This document shows positions 17,496-26,230 of a stretch of 64,000 bases of DNA, piece by piece. The DNA is from Leptospirales bacterium (GTDB lineage: Bacteria > Spirochaetota > Leptospiria > Leptospirales > Leptonemataceae), in NCBI GenBank assembly GCA_016788865.1, contig JAEUSB010000057.1, positions 1 through 64,000 of the forward strand. Direction: 5' to 3'. The position numbers were made by a program, and so were the translations under genes. The first letter of the stretch is position 1. Each line of letters opens with the position of its first letter. The notes under the pieces were generated by a model that made no database searches, was not told the DNA's origin, and saw only the letters and a program-made list of their open reading frames with translations.

Positions 17496-17942
17496 TTATG
17501 GGTTTGACTCAGAACGATCGTGCGTCAATCGCCAGCCCAGTAGCAAGACCAGGAGCCCCAGCGTGAAAGTGACGATGTTCGCATCGACGCCAAAGACCGG
17601 AGGCACGCCACCGCCATCGCTCAGCGCGCCTCCGTAAAATGGAACGGTTGCAGCGCTGATCATGAATCCACCGTACACGCACAGGCCGAGAATGCCGGCC
17701 ATGCGAACGCGAGCCCTGTCGATGCCGCTGCGCCATAGAAGATAGAGAGCGATAGCCGCCAGGCTAGAGTTCGTGACGAGTAGCCAGACCATGTGCATCC
17801 GCGAATGCGGGGTCCAGTCGGGATGAAAAACATGCGTCTCCGTCAAATCCACGATTGGTGGAATCACGCCGTAGACCAGGGTAGCCACAGTCATCAGGAT
17901 CCGGCCTATCCTCGATCTATTTGAACTGGTTTTGACACTCAT
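17496..17942 (-). CDS. Four-TM integral membrane protein, paralogue of 1952-2389
   Basis: A 148-aa protein with about four hydrophobic helices and the motifs THVFHPDWTPHSRMHMVW (about residues 36-53), YGGALSDG and GVDANIVTFTLG. It shares these with the protein at 1952-2389. The conserved histidines at the outer end of a helix could bind a metal or haem; this is speculation. The start is well supported: AGGAGGTGA lies directly upstream of the ATG. It stands between the broken ABC operon and a peroxiredoxin gene on the same strand, with 37 bp to the latter. Function unknown. Confidence 0.72.
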   Translation of the reverse strand: MSVKTSSNRSRIGRILMTVATLVYGVIPPIVDLTETHVFHPDWTPHSRMHMVWLLVTNSSLAAIALYLLWRSGIDRARVRMAGILGLCVYGGFMISAATVPFYGGALSDGGGVPPVFGVDANIVTFTLGLLVLLLGWRLTHDRSESNP

Positions 17943-17979
17943 AGCTCACCTCCTGACTGTAAACGACTCGCAGCAAATG

Positions 17980-18507
17980 CTATTGCAGTTCCTTCAATGC
18001 CGCCAGGACCTCTGCGCTATTGTTCGCAGGCTTCACATCCAGGAAGACCTTGCGCACAATGCCTTGCGGATCGATCAGGAATGTGTTTCGTTTAGAGAGC
18101 TTAAGGACGCCCATGTTGCGAAGCGAACCGTAGAGACGAGAAACTTCATACGTGTTATCAGAAAGCAGCTTAAAACTCAATCCCTCCTTTGTGCAGAACT
18201 CTTTATGCGACGACTCGTCCTGGCCGCTGACGCCGACGATGACTGCCTTCAGGGCTTCGTACTGCGCAAGGTCGCGCTGAAAGTTATGCGCCTGAACCGT
18301 GCAACCGCTTGAAAAGTCTTTTGGATAAAAATACAACACAACCCATTTGCCCCGGAAGTCTTTGAGGTTAACCGGCTTTGCTTCCTGGGAGTTCAGCGTA
18401 AATTCCGGTGCTGGATTTCCGGCAGTGATCACAGTGTCCTCTGCTCTTGGCGATCCGCAGGCAGTCAGCCCAATAGCGATTGTGAGTATGATTCTGGTTA
18501 ATTTCAT
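17980..18507 (-). CDS. bcp: Lipoprotein peroxiredoxin of the Bcp/PrxQ type
   Basis: A 175-aa thiol peroxidase reducing H2O2 or organic hydroperoxides. A lipoprotein signal ends in the lipobox LTAC (Cys17), so unlike cytoplasmic Bcp this form should be membrane-anchored outside the cytoplasm. The catalytic loop PKDFSSGCTV contains the peroxidatic Cys69. There is no Cys at the usual +5 position; a second Cys105 in HKEFCTKEG matches the resolving position in helix alpha-3 of the Xanthomonas-type PrxQ, so an intramolecular disulfide is expected. A periplasmic thioredoxin-like reductant would be needed. A 123-bp gap separates it from the serine hydrolase gene on its 5' side. Confidence 0.9.
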   Translation of the reverse strand: MKLTRIILTIAIGLTACGSPRAEDTVITAGNPAPEFTLNSQEAKPVNLKDFRGKWVVLYFYPKDFSSGCTVQAHNFQRDLAQYEALKAVIVGVSGQDESSHKEFCTKEGLSFKLLSDNTYEVSRLYGSLRNMGVLKLSKRNTFLIDPQGIVRKVFLDVKPANNSAEVLAALKELQ

Positions 18508-18630
18508 TGGGGCCTCGGTTTGTGTTTGATTGAGAATACAAACAGCAAAGTATCCGTAGTCGTCGATTAGAAAAGATCGCGCCCGGTCCGTAGCATAACT
18601 CCGCAGACGGCGAGTCAGGCGCTCGTGAGA

Positions 18631-19998
18631 TCAGCGACTGAGTTTTTCAAAGTACGAATCATTTGTAGCAACTCCCACAACCGATTCGTTCTTTGGATCG
18701 AGAATGAACGAGTGCTGCACAAATCCGTAGCCCCCATTGAAAATGGCCCGACACTCCGGAACCGTTGGATACGCCGGGCCGGAACCCTTCTGGACCATGA
18801 CGGTGCTACCGTTGACCGAAACCGAGGCCAGCTGACCGGACACCGGATCGCGATACACACCGGCGAAATGGGACAGCTCGGATTCATCCGATGTGGACTG
18901 TTTGAACGGGAAGATAGGCTCCGTTTTGCCCGCAAACGCAGTGGCCAGGAATCCCAGCTTGCCCATGATTCCGGAGAGAACGCCCATTGTGTTCTCTTCG
19001 TATTTTGGCGGATCACCCAGATAGAAGAGCGCCACGTTGTCGCGTGGGAATATTTGCAGCCAGGCTGCCACACCGGTTGCCCCACCAATATGATAGAACT
19101 GAACCACGCCCTGTCTGTCCATGCGCACCCGCCATCCAATTCCGTTGTAGTCTTTGAATTCCGCAGGCGGGGAATAGATTTGATTTTCAAGCATCGAAAG
19201 AACAGACTTTTCCTTGAGTACTCTCTGGCCGTTAGTCGCTGTTCCTCTCGAGAGATAGAGCGAGGCAAACCTGGCCATGTCAGTAACGTTCGTCATTACG
19301 CCATAGGCACCGGTTGATCCGTCGAGCATTGTCGATTCTGTCATGCCTGCTGCATCGTAGACTTCCGATTGGATGACCTGGTTGATAGTCTTGCCGGTTT
19401 TTTTCTTGATTGCTTCTCCAAGAATTTGAAATCCCATGTTGGAATAGCGAAACTGAATACCGGCCGGTGCAGTTTGCGGTGCTATGGGGAAATCAATCTC
19501 CGGATGATGGATCATTTCCGGCGGATTGTAGTATCGCAGATCTGGCATCCCGGAGGAATGCGAAAGCAGGTGGCGCAAAGTAATGCGCGGTGATTTGTAT
19601 TCTGATCGCTCAATGTGCAATCCGGGAAACACCTCACCAATCGGCTCGTCCAGTTTAAGTATCCCTTTTTCAGCCAGCCGTTCAACGGCAGTCGCAGTGA
19701 ATATTTTTGAGATGGAACCCACCGAGTACGTGCGCGAAGGATACGAGCCAATGTAGCGCGAATAAACCAGATCCTTGCCGCGGACTACTCCAACCGTCAT
19801 GCTGTAGAACACACCCTGCGATCGGTGATAATTCAGAAATGTTTCCAGGTCCCAGGAAAGCGCATTCACTTTTTCCTGGTCAACATGAGTGGGGGGTGGC
19901 TCGTCCACGGGCGCTGCACTCGTTGTGCATTGCGCCAGCGCGCAGAGTAGGACACATTTCATGAGGAAGCGCGGTCTCATATCAACTGAGTTCAACAT
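18631..19998 (-). CDS. Serine hydrolase of the class C beta-lactamase/DD-peptidase family, probable lipoprotein
   Basis: A 455-aa protein with an N-terminal signal ending ALAQC (Cys24), a plausible spirochaetal lipobox. It has the nucleophile motif SxxK at Ser95-Lys98 (VGSISKIF) and the Y-x-N motif in YSNMGFQIL near residue 200. A C-terminal extension (about 350-455) resembles the DUF3471-like tail seen in this family. Members include esterases, D-aminopeptidases and penicillin-binding-like enzymes; without more context the substrate is open. It is divergent from the antiporter gene. Two Met starts (19998 and 19980) are possible. Confidence 0.9.
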   Translation of the reverse strand: MLNSVDMRPRFLMKCVLLCALAQCTTSAAPVDEPPPTHVDQEKVNALSWDLETFLNYHRSQGVFYSMTVGVVRGKDLVYSRYIGSYPSRTYSVGSISKIFTATAVERLAEKGILKLDEPIGEVFPGLHIERSEYKSPRITLRHLLSHSSGMPDLRYYNPPEMIHHPEIDFPIAPQTAPAGIQFRYSNMGFQILGEAIKKKTGKTINQVIQSEVYDAAGMTESTMLDGSTGAYGVMTNVTDMARFASLYLSRGTATNGQRVLKEKSVLSMLENQIYSPPAEFKDYNGIGWRVRMDRQGVVQFYHIGGATGVAAWLQIFPRDNVALFYLGDPPKYEENTMGVLSGIMGKLGFLATAFAGKTEPIFPFKQSTSDESELSHFAGVYRDPVSGQLASVSVNGSTVMVQKGSGPAYPTVPECRAIFNGGYGFVQHSFILDPKNESVVGVATNDSYFEKLSR

Positions 19999-20154
19999 CG
20001 GTCGGAGGTGTTTGGAAAACTACCAGGTGATATGCGATATTCGACGATCGGCAATCAAAAAAGGATTCGTTCTGAATATTGTTCGCAATGGAATATCCCG
20101 AAAACTTGCTTGTTTTGGAATCTCCAGGATTTAATCCTGTTACTTGGTCAGGCC

Positions 20155-22266
20155 TTGGCACTTAAGAAACGACATCATCTCGCCATCTACATTGCAATGC
20201 TGGTGCTGGCAGGTGGGGCACTCTGGTTCGCGTTTGTTTCCGCGGCGGATCGTTTTGGCGTTCAGTGGTCGGGCGGCAACCCCCAGGTTCCCAATAATTT
20301 CTCATTCGAGCACATTACCGGCAATTTGAAGGGCGCCACTAGCGTTCTATTTCTACAGATCCTTGCGATTCTGTTCCTTGCCCAGGTTATTTCACGTATC
20401 TTTAGACGCATTGGTCAACCGGAGGTCATTGGTGAGATGATTGCCGGCATCATGTTGGGGCCTTCTTTGTTTGGTCTCCTGTTGCCGGATGCGTACGCCT
20501 TTCTTTTTCCACCCTCCTCGCTTCCAACGCTGCAAGGCCTTTCGCAGCTCGGGCTCATGGTGTTTCTGTTCTTGATTGGGATGGAGGTTGATTTTGTTCA
20601 GCTGAAAAAACACGTTCAATCAGCGGTGCTTGTAAGTCATGCAAGTATACTGATGCCTTTTGTATTGGGTGTCTTCCTTGCGATCACTCTCTTTCAGGAA
20701 TTCGCGCCCGCAAATGTCACTTTTCTGCCGTTCGGGTTGTTCATGGGCATTGCCATGAGTATCACGGCTTTTCCTGTGCTGGCGAGAATTGTGCAGGAAC
20801 GTGGACTACTTCATACAAATAGCGGAAGGATGGCTATTACCGTCGCGGCCGTTGATGATGCGACTGCATGGTGCTTGCTGGCTCTCGTGGTTGCGCTGGT
20901 GAAAGCGACAGGCGTGGGTGCTGCAGCGGCAACCGTTCTCCTTTCGATGGCATTTGTACTGACAATGGTTTATGTAATTCGACCGCTTTTGAGTCGTATG
21001 GGCCAGGTCTACTTCACGCGAGAAATCGTTGGTCGCGGTGTGATGGCATTTGTGATCTTACTGATCCTGGGCTCAGCAATTGTCACGGAAATGATTGGAA
21101 TTCATGCTTTCTTTGGTGCCTTCATGGCTGGCGTGATCTTTCCTTCTGATTCGAGATTCCGCCGAATCATCGCAGATAAGTTGGAGGATTTTGCCGGTGC
21201 AGTTTTGCTTCCGCTGTTCTTTGCTTTTACCGGTGTTCGCACTGACCTGGGACTTATTTTCCATGGTGGTTCAGGCGGCGTATTCGTGATGGTCATGATT
21301 GTTGCGCTCGCTGGAAAACTGGGTGGGGGTATGATTGCTGCTCGGATCTCAGGAATGACTCTGCGCGATTCCCTTGAGCTGGGAATTCTTGTGAACACAC
21401 GTGGACTTGTGGAATTGATTGTACTCAATGTTGGGTACGATCTGGGAGTTCTCTCGCGCGAACTTTTCGCTGTGATGGTACTCATGGCGCTCACTACTAC
21501 ATTTATGACTGGCCCGATGCTCTCGCTCGTCCGCGACACCAGGTCTGCAGTGGACAATGCTGGTGTGGCCTTGCGGCGCGGAATTCTTTTTGCCTTTGGC
21601 CCCGTGCTCACTGGTCTTTCGCTTTTTCGCCTGGCTGCAGTCCTTGCAAGAAAGGGAGACCCAATTCAAGCATTGCATTTGTATCCAGCGAGTGAACTGA
21701 TTCCGCGTTCGGACGCAGTTGATGGAGGTCAGATTTTTCAACCTATTCGCACGCGCGCAGCAGAGGCCGGCATCGAACTAAAAGCCGTGGAGGCAGTCTC
21801 GTCTGACATTGCGCAGGATATTGCCTCGTTCGCGCGTGCAGTAATGCCAGAAATTCTCCTGCTTGGAGCAGCTCGTTCTGTATTCAGCAGGAATCGTATT
21901 GGCGGTAAAGTTGGTGAGATACTCAAGGAAGTCGAAGTCCCCGTTGGGATCTATGTCGAGAAAGATCTTCCTAAAGAGTTCAAAAGCGCGGCTGTCTTGT
22001 TCTCGCGTGTCAAGGACGTATTCCTGTTTGCCCTTGCAGAGCGCCTGCGCAATGCGGGCGTCGATGTTACCGTGATTGTTGCCAACGAAGACCTGATGGA
22101 ATTCCTGGTGAAACAACCCACAGTACTTCCCATGCGCCTGGACAATGATGTGTACGGTGAATACGATCTTATGCTGGTTAGCGTTCAGAACTGGCTTGAG
22201 AAGCGCTATTCGGATGCAGAATGGATGGAAGATCCACCCTGCTCGCTCCTGCTCATGCGCGAGTGA
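20155..22266 (+). CDS. CPA2-family cation/proton antiporter with C-terminal UspA-like region
   Basis: The protein has about 12 TM helices in residues 10-415 with typical KefB/NhaS3-type blocks: QPEVIGEMIAGIMLGPSLFG, FLFLIGMEVDF, MSITAFPVLARI and AAVDDATAW (the ion-binding DD). The remaining 280 residues are soluble and resemble two tandem universal-stress-protein domains, a known regulatory tail on such antiporters. It exchanges Na+ or K+ for H+ across the inner membrane. The frame is open from 20008, but the first 49 codons lack membrane character; I prefer the TTG at 20155 (703 aa). The true start is uncertain. Confidence 0.88.
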   Translation: MALKKRHHLAIYIAMLVLAGGALWFAFVSAADRFGVQWSGGNPQVPNNFSFEHITGNLKGATSVLFLQILAILFLAQVISRIFRRIGQPEVIGEMIAGIMLGPSLFGLLLPDAYAFLFPPSSLPTLQGLSQLGLMVFLFLIGMEVDFVQLKKHVQSAVLVSHASILMPFVLGVFLAITLFQEFAPANVTFLPFGLFMGIAMSITAFPVLARIVQERGLLHTNSGRMAITVAAVDDATAWCLLALVVALVKATGVGAAAATVLLSMAFVLTMVYVIRPLLSRMGQVYFTREIVGRGVMAFVILLILGSAIVTEMIGIHAFFGAFMAGVIFPSDSRFRRIIADKLEDFAGAVLLPLFFAFTGVRTDLGLIFHGGSGGVFVMVMIVALAGKLGGGMIAARISGMTLRDSLELGILVNTRGLVELIVLNVGYDLGVLSRELFAVMVLMALTTTFMTGPMLSLVRDTRSAVDNAGVALRRGILFAFGPVLTGLSLFRLAAVLARKGDPIQALHLYPASELIPRSDAVDGGQIFQPIRTRAAEAGIELKAVEAVSSDIAQDIASFARAVMPEILLLGAARSVFSRNRIGGKVGEILKEVEVPVGIYVEKDLPKEFKSAAVLFSRVKDVFLFALAERLRNAGVDVTVIVANEDLMEFLVKQPTVLPMRLDNDVYGEYDLMLVSVQNWLEKRYSDAEWMEDPPCSLLLMRE

Positions 22267-22573
22267 TTATCCTTGCATCAGCCGAATTCCGCGAAGATAC
22301 CAAAATCACTGGTTAAAGAGTGGAAGACTCTGATTCATGTTCTGCGCGGGATTCGGGTATTTGTGGAGATGTTCGCGCAGGAGGATTCGCTCACTTTGAT
22401 TTTTGGGGGAATACTGAGCGGCGCGCCAAAGGTCAGGAGGATTTTGCTCGCTAAACTCTTTCAAAGAACCGGGCGCAATGTTGCATTCACACGGGCTCGG
22501 AATGGCTTTCGGCCTGCCTGGATGCGGCTGACCACAGAATTCTGGATTTCTTCCCCGGCGTAGTATTTGATTC

Positions 22574-22631
22574 GCGATTATGCGCAACAAACGTGCGCAT
22601 ATCTGCTGTGGGCGCGCGTGTTATGCGCACC
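22574..22631 (+). repeat. 58-bp element, copy 1
   Basis: Begins GCGATTATGCGCAACAAACG and ends TTATGCGCACC. It aligns without gaps to copies 2 and 3. In this copy GTGCGCAT near the middle and ATGCGCAC near the end form an inverted repeat that could fold as a hairpin. Confidence 0.75.
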
Positions 22632-22762
22632 TTTTGCGCGACACGAATCAAGCCGGGCGATGTGGATTCACAAGGTTCGGAATGACTTGCTCCCTGATGG
22701 CATGTTTCTGAGGTTCTGGATTTCTTCCAGTGCGCGGATTTGAACTTGTCTCGTGATGTCGC

Positions 22763-22820
22763 GCGATTATGCGAAACAAAAGTGCGGTTACGCGCTGCGG
22801 GTGCTTGTGGTATGCGCACC
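22763..22820 (+). repeat. 58-bp element, copy 2
   Basis: Begins GCGATTATGCGAAACAAAAG and ends GGTATGCGCACC, 189 bp downstream of copy 1 in the same orientation. Homology to copy 1 extends leftward about 115 bp (shared blocks GGAATG and TTCTGGATTTCTTCC), so these two are a diverged tandem duplication. Confidence 0.75.
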
Positions 22821-22935
22821 TTGTGGGGGCACGGCGCCGGAAGATTCGTAACTCGTTGGGCTTTTGAACGATTTTACGAAAGGGCCAAAGTGAAAGCGTG
22901 TTACTTGTTGTTATGCGATATGGGCGGGGTTCGAC

Positions 22936-23685
22936 TCAGGTCCCTTTGGAGGAAGGGATAGACCCGGCGTAAAAGGTGAGAAGGGAAAAGAGAAACCATC
23001 CCACGAAAGTAAACCAGTCAGTCAGATTCTGTGTAAAGAAACTCTGCAGAAGCGACAGTGCACCGAGGGAAATGACGAGGTATCTGAAGAATTTTTTGCT
23101 TCGAAAGAAGAATCCAGCCAACGGGAAGAATGCGCCTGCGGCGATTACGAGCATAATAATTTCGCGAGGTTCGGAGGGCGCAGAATTTGTTGTAACGGCT
23201 ATCACCGCAAGAACCAGAATCAGGAAATGGGTCAAAAGGATGAGGTAAGAACAGATGCGGAACCAACGCGTGCTCCTTCCAATCTGTTTGACCCAGTCTT
23301 CCCGATCAGAGACGAGACCGCGATTCTTAAGCATGGCACCGATGAGACCTGCATAAGTGCCCTGGGCGAGAAACGAAAGGAGTTGGGAAATTTGGAGAAC
23401 ATGGGAGGACGGCGAATATCCGAAGGTGTAATTGAGAACGAAGGTAGCAAAATAAGTTTGGGCAGTCGTGAGTACAGAGAAGACGACGAGAATTGAGGCA
23501 TAGCGCCACAGTCGATGATAGCCGAGCCAAAAAAGTCCAAAAACGGATGCGTAGATAACAAACGGTGTGTCCGCGTTTGGTTGTTGCGGCTTGTCGGCGA
23601 TGTCTCTACGAACTATTCGGAAGTAGGCTCGGAAGCAAAGAAAGGCTATTGCTGCCATAATGAGGGGATAGATACTATCGAGCAT
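22936..23685 (-). CDS. Polytopic membrane protein of unknown function
   Basis: A 249-aa protein with about six or seven TM helices (strongest near 5-22, 45-80, 98-118, 145-170, 180-198 and 208-240) and a short basic loop after the first helix. A good ribosome site (AGGAAGG, 9 nt upstream) supports the ATG at 23685. It lies between repeat copies 2 and 3 and has no partner on the same strand nearby. I recognise no family. Confidence 0.75.
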   Translation of the reverse strand: MLDSIYPLIMAAIAFLCFRAYFRIVRRDIADKPQQPNADTPFVIYASVFGLFWLGYHRLWRYASILVVFSVLTTAQTYFATFVLNYTFGYSPSSHVLQISQLLSFLAQGTYAGLIGAMLKNRGLVSDREDWVKQIGRSTRWFRICSYLILLTHFLILVLAVIAVTTNSAPSEPREIIMLVIAAGAFFPLAGFFFRSKKFFRYLVISLGALSLLQSFFTQNLTDWFTFVGWFLFSLLTFYAGSIPSSKGT

Positions 23686-23729
23686 GAATTGTTACCTTCC
23701 TGTTGAAGTCCACCCATTGCGCCTAACGG

Positions 23730-23787
23730 GCGATTACACGCAAGAAAGTTGCGCGTATCTACCACGTGCGTGCGCGCTAGTCGCACC
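23730..23787 (+). repeat. 58-bp element, copy 3
   Basis: Begins GCGATTACACGCAAGAAAGT and ends CTAGTCGCACC, 45 bp upstream of the membrane-protein start at 23685. It is ungapped over all 58 bp against copies 1 and 2 and has the same orientation, but it lacks their flanking homology. That makes it the best evidence that the 58-bp core is the unit. Confidence 0.7.
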
Positions 23788-23875
23788 TTTTTTGTCCCCT
23801 CCGAATAAATTGAGCAGCGCGCATTGGTGACCAATCAGGAACGGAGATGAGGAAGTTGGGAGATGCGCAATGAGC

Positions 23876-23902
23876 AGTACTCCGCCTTGCGGGCGGAGTA
23901 CT
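23876..23902. terminator. Strong hairpin downstream of the Cys-rich lipoprotein gene
   Basis: The arms AGTACTCCGCC and GGCGGAGTACT pair perfectly over 11 bp around a 5-nt loop, just past the 3' end of the gene ending at 23914. There is no T-tract on either side, so it could be a transcript-stabilising hairpin rather than a Rho-independent terminator. Confidence 0.5.
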
Positions 23903-23913
23903 ATTCTAAGAAC

Positions 23914-24249
23914 TTACTGCGCAGAAGGCATCATTGTACCCAGGCCCTGGGCGGATGATGCAAAGCACTTGAATGTATCAAGTTTGTCGCAAGGAGCTTT
24001 CTTAACGCAATCAATCACTTGTGGAGTGAATGCTTGTGTTTGTGGGCTCTTGTCCAGTCCTGCGAACATCTTCTGGCAGGCTTCTGGTTGCATTAAGAGC
24101 ATTTTTGATTGTGGGTTCTGATCGCATTTTTGAACGATTGCGCAGATTTCATCGTACTTGGATAGATCCGGGCCTTTCTTGCCGCAATTTACAGCGAGAA
24201 GCAGGGCCGAGAGAGTCAAAGTGACAGTCATCAGGAGTTTCATTTTCAT
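23914..24249 (-). CDS. Small Cys-rich lipoprotein
   Basis: A 111-aa protein with a lipoprotein signal (MKMKLLMTVTLTLSALLLAVNC; modified Cys22) and six further cysteines in the mature part (EIC, QKC, EAC, IDC, APC, FKC), which could form three disulfides in the periplasm or at the outer membrane. Small Cys-rich lipoproteins of this general form are frequent in Leptospiraceae; I cannot name the family from sequence alone. A ribosome site (AAGGTG, 7 nt upstream) supports the start. It is followed by a strong hairpin at 23876-23902. Confidence 0.75.
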   Translation of the reverse strand: MKMKLLMTVTLTLSALLLAVNCGKKGPDLSKYDEICAIVQKCDQNPQSKMLLMQPEACQKMFAGLDKSPQTQAFTPQVIDCVKKAPCDKLDTFKCFASSAQGLGTMMPSAQ

Positions 24250-24351
24250 AGGGGGACACCTTCTCGCAGGAAATCTGGTCTGTCAATCCGGATCGGCTCT
24301 GCAAATTCCTTTAGAAAATACAAGCAATCTCGAATTCGGCGCTGCTTAATT

Positions 24352-26193
24352 TTACAGCACCGATGCCAGGAGCTCATACGTTTCTGATGTGAATTTCTCA
24401 ACGTCCTGTGGTTTCACAGCCCCTTGCGAAATTCTCGCGAGGCCATACACAGCCCTTGCAACGCGTTCCTGTTTTGAAACACCCTGCCCGCTAATCAGCG
24501 AAGGTTTTGCCAGCGCTTGCACGAGCGGATTTTTGAGATTTAGAACCAGCGTGTGCTCTTCCGGAAGAGTTGCCTCTTTCATCTGAAACGATGCTGCCAT
24601 TTCGCTCATTCGTCTGACAAACTCTGGCAGGAGAATCATCGCCGGGATCTCATCCATCTTGAGTGATTCGACGCGAATCTGCACTTTGGGGTTCCCGAGT
24701 GCTTTCGTGAACAGTTCGCGCAGGCGATCCTGGCTGGTACCGGACTCACCTTCAATGATTTTGCTGGAAGCATCTGCGTCCACTACGTGGTCCGCAAGTT
24801 CTGCGTCGACCCTGGCAAAATGTACGCCCGTGCTCTTGGTCTCAAGCAGTTGCACAAAGTGCGAATCAATCATCTGCGGCAGATAAACTACATCAATTCC
24901 CTGCTTATTCAGCATACGCATGGGCGCTGCCTGAGCAATTAGATCGTTCGCGTAGAATACGCGATCCTTTGATTTATCCTTGTTTTTGGATGTGTACTCG
25001 TCCAGGGTTACGAACGTCTTCGGCTCGCTGCCGGCAACTTCGAAGAGCAAGGCAGGCTTTGCCTGGTCGTAGAATTTCTCATCGCTCAGCATCGCAAACT
25101 TAACGAACGGTCCAATTTCTGGCCAGATCTTCTCGAATTCGGCGCGATTCTTGTTAAATTCTTCTACGAGGCGATCCGCAACTTTCTTGGTAATATGCGA
25201 GGAAATTTTTCGAATTTCCGGATCTGTTTGAACGTAAGACCTGGAAACGTTAAGCGGTAAATCTGGTAGATCTACAACACCCTGAAGCATTGTCAGGTAT
25301 TTGGGAAGAATTTCCTGGGCCTCATCCGAAACAAAGACATTCCTGCAATAGATTCGAACACCGTTCTTGCTTGTGTCCATTTCATGAAGCATGCGAGGGA
25401 AATACAGAATCCCCTGCAGCCGGAACGGATGGTCCACATTGAGATGAATGTAGAAGAGGGGGTCGCCCTGGAAAGGGAAAAGGTACTTATAAAATTCTGT
25501 ATATTCTTCCTTCTTTATCTGGTTGGGTTGCTTTGACCAGAGCGCGTCTTTTCGATTTACCTGGGCACCATCGATTCGCACTGGCACCGACAGAAAATCG
25601 CAATACTTGCGCACAAGATCGGATAGCTCCTTCTTATCGAGAAGCATCCTCGCATCGTCGTCCATGTGGAGGCGAATCTCTGTGCCGCGCTTGCTTCTAC
25701 TGCCGGCTCCGGATTCGTATTCTTCGCTTCCATCGGAGGTCCAGAATGCGGCTGTAGCATTGGGCTTGTAACTGCGAGTGTCTATATCAACTCGCTTTGC
25801 AACCATGAAGGCAGAGTAGAATCCCAGACCAAAGTGTCCAATGATCCCTGCTCCATCTTTTTGCTCGTACTTCTTTGCGAACTCTTCCGCTCCGGAGAAT
25901 GCAATTTGAGAAATGTATTTCTGGATCTCTTCGGCAGTCATACCGATGCCGTTGTCTTCAATGATCAAGATGCCATTCTCGCGATCGATTCTCAGATCGA
26001 CTGCATAGTCTTGATCCTCCGCGCCAAACACATCCTCTTCAAGCGCAACCTTGCGCAACTTCACGATCGCATCGAATGCGTTTGAAACGAGTTCGCGCAG
26101 GAATATCTCCTTTTCTGAGTATAACCATTTCTTAATGACCGGCAGAATGTTGCCGGTTTGAACGGAAAGCTTACCTTTCTCTAACGTAGCCAC
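24352..26193 (-). CDS. htpG: Molecular chaperone HtpG (bacterial Hsp90)
   Basis: A 613-aa ATP-dependent chaperone that assists late folding of client proteins in the cytoplasm. The N-terminal GHKL ATPase is clear: EIFLRELVSNAFDAI, IEDNGIGMT (the ATP-binding D and G1) and GHFGLGFYSAFMVA. The middle domain (about 225-480) and C-terminal dimerisation domain follow; the length is as usual for HtpG. I place the start at the GTG at 26193, 7 nt after GGAG; a TTG two codons upstream sits too close to the same site. A Kazal-like lipoprotein gene precedes it on the same strand. Confidence 0.96.
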   Translation of the reverse strand: MATLEKGKLSVQTGNILPVIKKWLYSEKEIFLRELVSNAFDAIVKLRKVALEEDVFGAEDQDYAVDLRIDRENGILIIEDNGIGMTAEEIQKYISQIAFSGAEEFAKKYEQKDGAGIIGHFGLGFYSAFMVAKRVDIDTRSYKPNATAAFWTSDGSEEYESGAGSRSKRGTEIRLHMDDDARMLLDKKELSDLVRKYCDFLSVPVRIDGAQVNRKDALWSKQPNQIKKEEYTEFYKYLFPFQGDPLFYIHLNVDHPFRLQGILYFPRMLHEMDTSKNGVRIYCRNVFVSDEAQEILPKYLTMLQGVVDLPDLPLNVSRSYVQTDPEIRKISSHITKKVADRLVEEFNKNRAEFEKIWPEIGPFVKFAMLSDEKFYDQAKPALLFEVAGSEPKTFVTLDEYTSKNKDKSKDRVFYANDLIAQAAPMRMLNKQGIDVVYLPQMIDSHFVQLLETKSTGVHFARVDAELADHVVDADASSKIIEGESGTSQDRLRELFTKALGNPKVQIRVESLKMDEIPAMILLPEFVRRMSEMAASFQMKEATLPEEHTLVLNLKNPLVQALAKPSLISGQGVSKQERVARAVYGLARISQGAVKPQDVEKFTSETYELLASVL

Positions 26194-26230
26194 GGACAAT
26201 CTCCAGATAGTTTCAGGGTGTGACCCTGGA

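Larger units (their letters stand above)
22267..22935. other. 669-bp gene-poor stretch with degenerate tandem repeats
   Basis: No convincing gene lies here. Short ORFs on both strands lack ribosome sites and family resemblance. The minus-strand ORF across 22487-22819 is internally repetitive only because the DNA is. The stretch carries two imperfect direct copies of a unit of about 185 bp (about 22464-22645 and 22646-22830), each with the 58-bp core annotated separately. Confidence 0.6.

Noticed and set aside
18625-19317. Long plus-strand open frame opposite the serine hydrolase
   Set aside because: It is antisense to a gene with intact SxxK and YxN motifs and carries no protein-like features.
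22273-22563. Plus-strand ORF of 96 codons after the antiporter gene
   Set aside because: TTG start without a ribosome site, no family resemblance, and it runs into the repeat region.
22487-22819. Minus-strand ORF of 110 codons with an internal peptide repeat
   Set aside because: The peptide repeat follows from the DNA repeat. There is no ribosome site or known family. It is kept only as a note under the 58-bp element.
22574-23787. CRISPR array
   Set aside because: Only three diverged copies with irregular spacing (189 and 967 bp) and a gene between them; no cas genes are in the window.
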